Positions 44,102-51,790 of a DNA stretch of 64,000 bases are shown in pieces; within the stretch, counting starts at the first letter, position 1, and the number at the start of each line of letters is the position of its first letter. The stretch covers positions 992,001-1,056,000 of the forward strand of contig CAVVFN010000003.1 of assembly GCA_963747515.1 (NCBI GenBank). The letters are read 5' to 3'. The position numbers and the translations under genes were made by a program. The notes beneath the pieces were generated by a model. That model did no database searches, was not told the DNA's origin, and worked only from the letters and a program-made list of their open reading frames with translations. This DNA comes from Mariniphaga sp963747515 (GTDB lineage Bacteria > Bacteroidota > Bacteroidia > Bacteroidales > Prolixibacteraceae).

Positions 44102-45418
44102 ATGAAAAACATTAAATTTATCAGTGCAAGCGAAGCAGTCAAAGTAATTAAGTCGAATGACAGGGTTCACCTTCACAGTGTAGCGGTTACACCTCATCCC
44201 CTGATTAAGGCAATGTGCGAACGCGGAAAGAACAAAGAATTCAGAAACGTACGCATTCAGCACATCCACACCGAAGGGCCTGCACCATATGCCAGTCCGG
44301 AATTTGAAGGCATATTTCAGCTCGAATCCTTTTTTGTAGGGCATAATGTCAGGCAGCAGACACAGGCGGGTTACGCCGATTACATCCCGGTCTTTCTGCA
44401 GGAGACCCAGCGTCTTATCCGGGAAGGATACCTGAAGGTGAATGTTGCCATGATCCAGATTTCTGTTCCCGATAAGTTTGGTTATGCGTCGCTCGGAACT
44501 TCGGTTGATGCCACCCTTGCTGCTGTTGAAAGGGCCGATACCGTTATCGCCATTGTAAACCCAAATGTTCCGAGAGCTTTTGGTGATGCCATGATTCACA
44601 CCAACGACATCGATGTGTTTATAGAAGATGACAGTGAACTTATTGCGGCTGAACCTGGCCCGATTTGCGATACCGACCGCAAAATAGGGCGGTATGTTGC
44701 CGAACTGGTTGAAGATGGGGCGACCCTTCAAATGGGTATTGGGGCCATACCGAATGCTGTGCTTTCCATGCTTGGAAACCATAAGGATCTGGGGGTACAT
44801 TCTGAAATGTTTGCCGACGGCATTCTTCCGCTGGTTGACAAGGGAGTGGTAAACGGAAAAAATAAGAAAATCGACAAGGGCAAAATGGTGGCCACCTTCC
44901 TGATGGGATCTAAAAAACTGTATGATTTTGTTCACGACAATCCGGGGGTAGCCATGCAGGATGTGAAGTACACCAACCGTGTTGCCGTAATTGCCAAAAA
45001 CCCGAAGGTAACAGCTATCAATTCAGCTCTGCAGATTGACATTACCGGACAGGTTTGCGCCGACTCCATCGGCACAAAATTCTATTCGGGTGTAGGGGGT
45101 CAGATTGACTTCCTGCGGGGAGCTTCGCTAAGCCGGGGGGGGAAACCCATTATTGCCATGCCCTCAATAACCAATAAGGGAATGAGCAAAATAGCGCCTA
45201 TTCTTACACCAGGGGCAGGTGTGGTAAGTACACGCGCAAATATCCACTGGCTGGTAACCGAATTCGGAGCAGTAAATCTTTACGGCAGAAGCCTCCAGGA
45301 CAGGGCAAAGCTGATTATTTCCATTGCACACCCCGACCACCAGGAAGAATTGAACAAAGCGGCATTTGAACGTTTTGGACCACACTTCCATTTTGTATGG
45401 GATGAAAACAACGATTAA
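44102..45418 (+). CDS. acetyl-CoA hydrolase/transferase family CoA-transferase
   Basis: 438 residues, family I-like fold of acetyl-CoA:carboxylate CoA-transferases. Hallmarks: 'VAMIQISVPDKFGYASLGTSVD' (115-135), 'LQMGIGAIPNAVLSML' (209-224) and the catalytic Glu candidate E235 in 'GVHSEMFADG', then 'QIDITGQVCADSIG' and 'GGQIDFLRGASLSRGGKPIIA'. It could move CoA between propionyl-CoA and succinate or acetate. As the first gene of the operon it may close the propionate-forming cycle, an inference from context. It lies 11 bases before the epimerase gene. Confidence 0.9.
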   Translation: MKNIKFISASEAVKVIKSNDRVHLHSVAVTPHPLIKAMCERGKNKEFRNVRIQHIHTEGPAPYASPEFEGIFQLESFFVGHNVRQQTQAGYADYIPVFLQETQRLIREGYLKVNVAMIQISVPDKFGYASLGTSVDATLAAVERADTVIAIVNPNVPRAFGDAMIHTNDIDVFIEDDSELIAAEPGPICDTDRKIGRYVAELVEDGATLQMGIGAIPNAVLSMLGNHKDLGVHSEMFADGILPLVDKGVVNGKNKKIDKGKMVATFLMGSKKLYDFVHDNPGVAMQDVKYTNRVAVIAKNPKVTAINSALQIDITGQVCADSIGTKFYSGVGGQIDFLRGASLSRGGKPIIAMPSITNKGMSKIAPILTPGAGVVSTRANIHWLVTEFGAVNLYGRSLQDRAKLIISIAHPDHQEELNKAAFERFGPHFHFVWDENND

Positions 45419-45429
45419 TATATAATATA

Positions 45430-45834
45430 ATGAACGTTTCACATATAGAACATATTGGCATTGCAGTGAACAGCCTCGAAGAAGCCATTCCGTTTTATGA
45501 AGAAATGCTTGGGCTGAAATGCTATGCCGTTGAAGATGTAATTGACCAGAAAGTTAAAACCGCCTTCTTTTTGGTGGGGCAAACAAAAATTGAGTTGCTG
45601 GAATCAACCGACCCCGAAGGGCCAATCGGCAGGTTCATTGAAAAGAAAGGACCTGGAATCCATCACCTTGCTTTTGCCGTTGATCATGTAGACCACTCGC
45701 TTTCCGAACTGGAAGAAAAAGGGGTTCGCCTGATCGATAAGAAAGGAAGAAAAGGAGCCGAAGGTTTAACTATTGGATTTTTACATCCTAAATCAACGTT
45801 GGGTGTATTAACCGAACTTTGTGGTGAAGAATAG
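45430..45834 (+). CDS. mce: methylmalonyl-CoA epimerase
   Basis: 134 residues of the VOC superfamily: 'IEHIGIAVNSLEEAIPFYEEMLG' with metal ligand His8, 'GPGIHHLAFAVDHVD' with the second His, and the final Glu in 'GVLTELCGE'. It converts (R)- to (S)-methylmalonyl-CoA (and back) in the cytoplasm, linking the mutase with the decarboxylase. Its position before mmdA fits the standard propionate pathway. Confidence 0.95.
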   Translation: MNVSHIEHIGIAVNSLEEAIPFYEEMLGLKCYAVEDVIDQKVKTAFFLVGQTKIELLESTDPEGPIGRFIEKKGPGIHHLAFAVDHVDHSLSELEEKGVRLIDKKGRKGAEGLTIGFLHPKSTLGVLTELCGEE

Positions 45835-45858
45835 CCATACCAAAAATCAATTAAAATA

Positions 45859-47418
45859 ATGAGTACCCGAGACAAAGTAAAAAAGCTGATTGAACTTCGG
45901 GCCGAAGCCAAATTGGGCGGAGGAATCGACCGTATTGAAGCTCAACATCGTAAAGGAAAATTTACCGCCCGTGAACGCATTGAGTTGCTGCTCGATGAAG
46001 GAAGTTTTGAGGAGTTTGATATGTTCGTGACACACCGCTGTACCAATTTTGGCATGGAAAAGAAAAAATTCCTGGGCGATGGTGTAGTAACCGGACATGG
46101 CACCATCGACGGGCGGGTAGTTTATGTATTCTCACAGGATTTCACCATTTTTGGAGGATCGCTGTCGGAAACTTTTGCCCAGAAAATCTGCAAAATAATG
46201 GATATGGCCATGAAAGCAGGGGCACCGGTAATTGGCATTAACGATTCAGGGGGCGCCCGCATACAGGAAGGGGTAACTTCGCTTGCAGGTTACGCCGAAA
46301 TTTTCGAACGTAACATTCTTGCTTCCGGCGTAATACCTCAAATCTCCGCCATCTTTGGACCTTGTGCCGGCGGTGCGGTTTACTCCCCTGCCCTCACCGA
46401 CTTCATCATGATGACTGAACAAAACTCCTATATGTTCGTGACTGGTCCGAAAGTAGTGAAAACCGTTACCGGAGAAGACATTTCTACAGAGGATCTTGGA
46501 GGAGGTAAAATTCATGCTTCCAAATCGGGTGTTGCCCATTTTCTGGCGGAGGACGAACAGGAGGGAATTATGCTGATTCGTAAATTAATCAGCTTTATTC
46601 CACAAAACAACCTGGAAGATCCAATCGCTACTGAAAGTTCAGATCCCATTGAACGTATGGATGATGCCCTGAATGAAATCATTCCTGAAAATCCAAATCA
46701 ACCATATGATGTTACGGACATTATTACTGCAATTGTTGATTATTCTGAATTTCTGGAAATCCACCGCAATTATGCAAAAAACATCGTGGTAGGCTTTGCC
46801 AAATTCGACGGACAGCCTGTTGGTATTGTTGCCAATCAGCCCAACTACCTGGCGGGGGTACTCGATATTGAAGCTTCAAGAAAGGCAGCCCGGTTTGTCA
46901 GGTTCTGCGACAGCTTTAATATACCCATAATTACACTGGTTGATGTTCCGGGCTTTCTGCCAGGCAGCAGGCAGGAATACGGCGGGATAATCATCCACGG
47001 CGCCAAACTGCTTTTTGCATATGGTGAGGCCACTGTCCCTAAAATTACCGTCACACTGAGAAAATCATACGGCGGAGCACATGATGTGATGTCATGCAAA
47101 CAACTGCGCGGAGATCTTAATTATGCATGGCCAACGGCAGAAATTGCAGTAATGGGGGCATCAGGAGCTGTAGAAGTTCTTCACGGAAGAAAGCTTTCGG
47201 AGATTGAAAACCCGGAAGAACGGGCAAAATTTGTAAATGCACATGAAGAAGAATACAGCGAAAAATTTGCCAATCCATATCAGGCTGCAGCTTTTGGTTA
47301 CATCGATGATATAATTGAACCCCGAAATACCCGGTTCAGAATAATCCGCGGATTACAAAGCCTTGCCACAAAGAAACTGGTAAATCCACCTAAGAAACAC
47401 GGAAATATTCCACTTTAA
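45859..47418 (+). CDS. mmdA: methylmalonyl-CoA decarboxylase alpha subunit (carboxyltransferase)
   Basis: 519 residues, the standard length of MmdA/PCC-beta carboxyltransferases. Characteristic blocks: 'FTARERIELLLDEGSFEE' (33-50), 'GINDSGGARIQEGV' (with the oxyanion-hole glycines), 'FGPCAGGAVYSPALTDFIMM', 'VDVPGFLPGSRQEYGGIIIHGAKLL' and 'RKSYGGAHDVM'. It moves the carboxyl group from methylmalonyl-CoA to biotin. It acts with the delta, biotin and beta subunits encoded directly downstream. Confidence 0.95.
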   Translation: MSTRDKVKKLIELRAEAKLGGGIDRIEAQHRKGKFTARERIELLLDEGSFEEFDMFVTHRCTNFGMEKKKFLGDGVVTGHGTIDGRVVYVFSQDFTIFGGSLSETFAQKICKIMDMAMKAGAPVIGINDSGGARIQEGVTSLAGYAEIFERNILASGVIPQISAIFGPCAGGAVYSPALTDFIMMTEQNSYMFVTGPKVVKTVTGEDISTEDLGGGKIHASKSGVAHFLAEDEQEGIMLIRKLISFIPQNNLEDPIATESSDPIERMDDALNEIIPENPNQPYDVTDIITAIVDYSEFLEIHRNYAKNIVVGFAKFDGQPVGIVANQPNYLAGVLDIEASRKAARFVRFCDSFNIPIITLVDVPGFLPGSRQEYGGIIIHGAKLLFAYGEATVPKITVTLRKSYGGAHDVMSCKQLRGDLNYAWPTAEIAVMGASGAVEVLHGRKLSEIENPEERAKFVNAHEEEYSEKFANPYQAAAFGYIDDIIEPRNTRFRIIRGLQSLATKKLVNPPKKHGNIPL

Positions 47419-47423
47419 ATATT

Positions 47424-47795
47424 ATGGATATGAACCTTCACTTTATTTTAATGAATACTGCAATCGAATTTGGTATTACTGTGGCTATAGTGGGCTTTGG
47501 AATTGTTTTATTTGCCTTGTTGCTGCTTTTTATCCTTTTTTCCAGGATACCCAAGCTCATCAACTTGAAAATCAAAAAAAAGAAAGGATCAAATAACAAG
47601 AATGAGAAGGCTTTGGCTGAAGAGATGGAAATGGAAGGAAATGTAACGGCTGCCATCAGCCTGGCTCTGCACAGGTATTTTAATGAACTGCACGATGAGG
47701 AAAGTAATGTGGTAACCATAAAACAGGTCAGGAAAACCTACTCCCCCTGGAGTTCCAAAATATACAGTGTAACCCATAACTGGCCAAAGAATTAA
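47424..47795 (+). CDS. OadG/MmdD-family delta subunit
   Basis: 123 residues with one transmembrane helix near residues 18-40 ('ITVAIVGFGIVLFALLLLF'), a basic juxtamembrane part and a cytoplasmic tail with 'AAISLALHRYFNELHDEESN', the pattern of the small OadG-like subunits. It joins the carboxyltransferase to the membrane pump. The gene starts 5 bases after mmdA. Confidence 0.88.
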   Translation: MDMNLHFILMNTAIEFGITVAIVGFGIVLFALLLLFILFSRIPKLINLKIKKKKGSNNKNEKALAEEMEMEGNVTAAISLALHRYFNELHDEESNVVTIKQVRKTYSPWSSKIYSVTHNWPKN

Positions 47796-47836
47796 TACTC
47801 CCGATGCAGAATCGGATTAAATCAAAAAAGAAAAAA

Positions 47837-48262
47837 ATGAAACGATATAAATTCACCATCAGCGGACACGATTACGATGTGCATATTAAAGACATCGAGG
47901 ATAATATTGCTGAGGTAGACGTGAACGGTACCCATTATGAAGTAGTTATCCACAATGAAATAAAAACGACTAAAACACCTCGTCTGGTGCGTAAACCGGT
48001 TGAAAAACTTCCCGGTGAAGGCCAGATTAAAAAGCAGGCATCTACAGGAAAACACCTGGTTACTTCACCTCTGCCCGGTACTATCCTCAAGGTAAATGTG
48101 TCGGTTGGAGATGTGGTTACCGAAGGTCAGAACCTGATGGTAATGGAAGCCATGAAAATGGAAAACCAGGTGCAAACTACCCGGGGAGGAGAAATACTGG
48201 CAATAAAGGTCAATGTGGGCGATATCGTTCAGCAGGACGATGTACTTGTTGAAATTGGATAA
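47837..48262 (+). CDS. biotin carboxyl carrier subunit (MmdC-like)
   Basis: 141 residues from the ATG at 47837. An in-frame start at 47804 adds a lysine-rich leader that is probably not translated. The C-terminal biotinyl domain has the motif E-A-M-K107-M-E-N, with K107 as the biotinylated residue, framed by 'VTSPLPGTILKVNVSVGDVV' and 'ILAIKVNVGDIVQQDDVLVEI'. A Pro- and Lys-rich linker (about 45-72) connects it to a small N-terminal domain. It carries carboxybiotin from MmdA to the beta subunit. Confidence 0.93.
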   Translation: MKRYKFTISGHDYDVHIKDIEDNIAEVDVNGTHYEVVIHNEIKTTKTPRLVRKPVEKLPGEGQIKKQASTGKHLVTSPLPGTILKVNVSVGDVVTEGQNLMVMEAMKMENQVQTTRGGEILAIKVNVGDIVQQDDVLVEIG

Positions 48263-48285
48263 CCGCTAAGCTAAAATCGTTCATA

Positions 48286-49935
48286 ATGAAAAAATCAATT
48301 CTACTGTTTTTCCTTTTGGCAGCAGTACTTTCGCTTATCACAGCTGCCGCACAGGGAAAAGATATTTCACAGCGAATTATCAAAGGGAAATGGATTAACC
48401 GCAGTGAAGGGTATGTAACCATTCCTACCTACAGCCCCGAAACTGTCGTTCCCGGAGAGGAGCCGGAAACTGTAAAACGTTATAAAACATTAAGTTTTAC
48501 CGATAACAATTCCTTTACCCTCGACTCGGCCAAAACACGCTATACCGGAATATACCGCCTTTCAGGAGATGATATAATAATGGAATTCAATCCGGTAGTG
48601 GTAACCCATCTGCGGAGCAACATGGATCCAAATACATCATCGACCGATTACCGTACCGTTCAGGAAACTGTTGTATTGCCCGACCGCACTTTATATTTAA
48701 GTGAAGAGGGCAAGCTGCGGGGCGACGGCTTTGTGTATGATAATTACAGCGGAGCTGTTTCCGGATTGCTTAACTTTTATGAGTTCTCGGGATTTGCCAA
48801 CGTCTCGTGGAAACACCTGATGATGATGGCGGTTGGGCTGCTGTTTATTTTCCTGGCCATCAGATACGACTTTGAGCCTTTATTGCTGATTCCCATAGGC
48901 TTTGGTATATTAATAGGAAACATTCCGATGTTTCAGGCGGTTGACTTCAACCTGAAGCTTGGCATTTATGAACCCGGTTCAGTAATGAATATTCTTTACC
49001 AGGGGGTTGTGCAGGGATGGTACCCGCCGCTCATCTTCTTAGGATTGGGTGCAATGACCGACTTCTCATCGCTCATTTCCAATCCAAAACTGATGTTGTT
49101 GGGTGCTGCTGCACAAATCGGTATCTTCCTTACATTTCTGGGGGCCATCTGGCTTGGTTTTGCCCCGCCTGAAGCCGGTGCTATAGGTATTATTGGAGGC
49201 GCCGACGGGCCCACAGCCATTTTTATTTCTTCGAAGCTGGCAAATGGTATGAACATAATGGCAAACGGACAGGTGGTAAAAAATCTTATCGGCCCAATTG
49301 CCATTGCAGCTTATTCTTACATGGCACTGGTGCCGGTAATTCAGCCACCGGTAATAAAACTGCTTACTTCAAAAAAAGAAAGAAGAATAAAAATGAAACC
49401 TCCCCGTGCGGTTTCAAAGCTTGAAAAGATTCTGTTTCCGATAATCGGGCTGATTCTAACAGCATATATTGCACCCTCTGCCTTGCCACTTCTGGGTATG
49501 CTGTTTTTTGGAAACCTGCTGAAAGAATCGGGGGTCACCAAACGACTGGCCAATACCGCTAGCAACGCCTTGATTGATACAATCACCATTTTGCTGGGAA
49601 TCACCGTGGGTGCTTCAACCCAGGCCGATGTGTTTCTGACCCCGTCATCCATTAAAATTTTCGGTTTGGGTGCAGCATCATTTGTAATTGCTACTGCCGG
49701 AGGTGTGGCCGGTGCCAAGCTCATGAATGTGTTCCTGAAAAAAGGCAATAAGATTAATCCAATGATTGGTGCTGCCGGAGTTTCTGCTGTACCCGACAGT
49801 GCAAGGGTATGCCAGATTATGGGACTGAAGGAAGATCCTACAAACCACCTGCTGATGCATGCCATGGCTCCAAACGTTTCAGGAGTTATCGGCTCTGCAG
49901 TTGCAGCCGGAATCCTGCTCAGCTTCCTGATGTAA
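48286..49935 (+). CDS. mmdB: sodium-pumping decarboxylase beta subunit with N-terminal periplasmic domain
   Basis: 549 residues, about 150 longer than typical beta subunits. Residues 1-24 are a signal peptide or first helix. Residues about 25-175 form an extra soluble domain ('GKWINRSEGYVTIPTY', 'NSFTLDSAKTRYTGIYRLSGDDI'). The beta-subunit core follows: 'LLLIPIGFGILIGNIP', 'LIFLGLGAMTDFSSLISNPKL', 'GAIGIIGGADGPTAIFIS' and 'GAAGVSAVPDSARVCQIMG'. It decarboxylates carboxybiotin and pumps sodium out at the inner membrane. A strong terminator stands 13 bases after the stop. Confidence 0.92.
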   Translation: MKKSILLFFLLAAVLSLITAAAQGKDISQRIIKGKWINRSEGYVTIPTYSPETVVPGEEPETVKRYKTLSFTDNNSFTLDSAKTRYTGIYRLSGDDIIMEFNPVVVTHLRSNMDPNTSSTDYRTVQETVVLPDRTLYLSEEGKLRGDGFVYDNYSGAVSGLLNFYEFSGFANVSWKHLMMMAVGLLFIFLAIRYDFEPLLLIPIGFGILIGNIPMFQAVDFNLKLGIYEPGSVMNILYQGVVQGWYPPLIFLGLGAMTDFSSLISNPKLMLLGAAAQIGIFLTFLGAIWLGFAPPEAGAIGIIGGADGPTAIFISSKLANGMNIMANGQVVKNLIGPIAIAAYSYMALVPVIQPPVIKLLTSKKERRIKMKPPRAVSKLEKILFPIIGLILTAYIAPSALPLLGMLFFGNLLKESGVTKRLANTASNALIDTITILLGITVGASTQADVFLTPSSIKIFGLGAASFVIATAGGVAGAKLMNVFLKKGNKINPMIGAAGVSAVPDSARVCQIMGLKEDPTNHLLMHAMAPNVSGVIGSAVAAGILLSFLM

Positions 49936-49947
49936 CAAAAAAAAAAG

Positions 49948-49986
49948 GAAAATGATGTCTTCGTCGGATTTGAAGACATCATTTTC
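49948..49986 (+). terminator. strong terminator of the methylmalonyl-CoA decarboxylase operon
   Basis: A perfect 15-bp stem, GAAAATGATGTCTTC (49948-49962) with GAAGACATCATTTTC (49972-49986), closes a 9-base loop and is followed by TTTAT. Confidence 0.9.
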
Positions 49987-50564
49987 TTTATCCCTGTTTT
50001 AAAAAAGTGCCTTCTGCCAAATACATAAACCAAATATTATTTCCCCTTTTCATCTCTCTCCACCAGGTTTTATTTGTAAGGCAACAATTTATTTTTATTT
50101 ACAGCTTCAGGCCCCTGTGCATCAAAATCAAAAAAATAATTATAGTAAAATTCCTGCATTTCAAGGAATGATCTAATCCTATTAGCCCTTCTTGCTTCAT
50201 ATATGAAAATGCCGACCTCTGCCCTGCTTCACACCTGCTATCCGGAAACCAGGTCCTGAATAAATTCAGACCAAATTCGTATCAAATTCGCATTAAATTC
50301 GCTAAATCGCGAATTTGGTACGAATTTAATACGAATTTAATACGAAAATAGTACGAATTTGAACAGGATATATTAAAATCAAAACCTGGCTTAGGCACAA
50401 ATTCGGAGACATCGGGTAATGAAGATGTAAAATAAATAAAGGATGGTATTGGCGGTGTCAAAACCAATTTTTAAATGGCATATCCTTCTGAATGAATACA
50501 TGCGCGAAGGCGATATGCGCAGCATTAATTATTCCCACTTCGCCCCCCAGGATAAATAGATGAA
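49987..50564. other. intergenic region between mmdB and tsaD
   Basis: About 580 bases without a recognised gene. It contains the phased 11-bp AAATTCG/CGAATTT array at 50262-50360. The rest shows nothing that I recognise. Confidence 0.6.
50262..50360. repeat. 11-bp phased array of AAATTCG units in mirrored orientation
   Basis: On the left, AAATTC(G) starts at 50262, 50273, 50284 and 50295, exactly 11 bases apart. On the right, CGAATTT (one degenerate) starts at 50310, 50321, 50332, 50343 and 50354, again 11 apart. The two halves are inverted about position 50305 and can pair, with the core AAATTCGC (50295-50302) and GCGAATTT (50309-50316) around a 6-base loop. Confidence 0.85.
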
Positions 50565-51650
50565 CTACAATTGAGACCTGGCAAACGGCACAACGCTTTG
50601 TTCTGCAAATTGATTGTTCAGATACTTATAATAACCGGCAATGGCAATCATGGCCGCATTATCCATGGTGTATTCCAATTTCGGGATGAACAGGTTCCAA
50701 TGGTGCTTTAATGCATTTTCCCTGAGGGCATTTCTTAATCCCGAATTTGCTGAAACACCACCCGCCACTGCAATTTCATTTATTCCGGTTTGCTTTGAAG
50801 CCTTTTTCAGTTTATTAAGCAAGATATCAATGATTGTATGTTGCAGCGATGCACAAAGGTCGGCGGTATTCTCCTCTATAAAATTTTCATTTTCTTTTAG
50901 GTTATCGCGCAAAAAATAAAGAAAACTGGTTTTTAAACCGCTAAAGCTGTAGTTTAAACCAGGTATTCGTGGTTTTGCAAAAATAAACCTTGAAGCATTA
51001 CCCTGTTGTGCCAGGCGGTCGACATGAGGCCCGCCAGGATACGGCAGTCCCATTACCTTGGCGCACTTATCGAAAGCCTCGCCGGCAGCATCGTCAATAG
51101 TCTGCCCGATAACTTCCATTTGGAGGTAATCGTGAACATGAATGATCTGGGAATTTCCGCCAGATACCAGCAGGCAAAGAAAAGGGAACTTTGGCGGGTT
51201 GTATACTGTTTCCTTTTCCTTTATAAATAGGGCAAGTACATGCCCCTGCAAATGATTCACCTCGATTAACGGAATTCCTGATGCAAGTGCGAAGGCTTTT
51301 GCAAATGAAGTTCCCACCAGCAGTGAACCCAGTAAACCGGGACCGCGGGTAAAGGCAACAGCTGAAATTTCAGACTTGTTAATTCCTGCCCGTGTAAAAG
51401 CACGATCTACTACCGGTATTATATTTTGCTGATGTGCCCGGGATGCCAGCTCAGGCACAACACCACCAAATTCTTCATGTACTTTCTGGCTGGCCACCAC
51501 ATTTGAAAGAACGATGCCGTCTTTTACTATGGCTGCTGAAGTATCGTCACATGATGATTCAATGCCCAGAATGGTAATATTTTGCACCTTTTTATCAACT
51601 ATATTAAAATTTCCCATTGTTTCGGTACTATTCTTGTTAATAACCTGCAT
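50565..51650 (-). CDS. tsaD: tRNA N6-adenosine threonylcarbamoyltransferase
   Basis: 361 residues. The ASKHA/Kae1 pattern is complete: 'ILGIESSCDDTSAAIVKDG' (27-45), 'GGVVPELASRAHQQNI' (62-77), metal ligands H133 and H137 in 'NHLQGHVLALF', 'ARIP…YSFSGLKTSFLY' and 'GGVSANSGLR' in the C-terminal half. It places the threonylcarbamoyl group on A37 of ANN-reading tRNAs. The first about 22 residues look unconserved, so the true start may be the ATG at 51617. It is divergent from tamB. Confidence 0.95.
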   Translation of the reverse strand: MQVINKNSTETMGNFNIVDKKVQNITILGIESSCDDTSAAIVKDGIVLSNVVASQKVHEEFGGVVPELASRAHQQNIIPVVDRAFTRAGINKSEISAVAFTRGPGLLGSLLVGTSFAKAFALASGIPLIEVNHLQGHVLALFIKEKETVYNPPKFPFLCLLVSGGNSQIIHVHDYLQMEVIGQTIDDAAGEAFDKCAKVMGLPYPGGPHVDRLAQQGNASRFIFAKPRIPGLNYSFSGLKTSFLYFLRDNLKENENFIEENTADLCASLQHTIIDILLNKLKKASKQTGINEIAVAGGVSANSGLRNALRENALKHHWNLFIPKLEYTMDNAAMIAIAGYYKYLNNQFAEQSVVPFARSQL

Positions 51651-51790
51651 CCGGAATTAATTAAATTTTATTAAACAGCACCGGTTAATAAAATCCTGTG
51701 CCAATTTAAATTATATCTTCGGAAAAGGCTATGTTCGCATAACATTTTTAAAAACACAAAATTATCAAAAAAGGCTGGAAAATAGCAATT

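Noticed and set aside
43997..44935. A 312-residue minus-strand frame opposite the CoA-transferase gene
   Set aside because: It mirrors the codon phase of a strong, well-recognised gene, has no family similarity and lacks a proper start context. It is a shadow.
49341..50033. A 230-residue minus-strand frame opposite mmdB
   Set aside because: It runs through the coding region and the operon terminator in antisense, with low-complexity, barrel-unlike composition. It is a shadow.
50262..50360. Repeat array considered as CRISPR
   Set aside because: Units are 7-8 bases with 3-4-base spacers, mirrored in orientation, and there are no cas genes.
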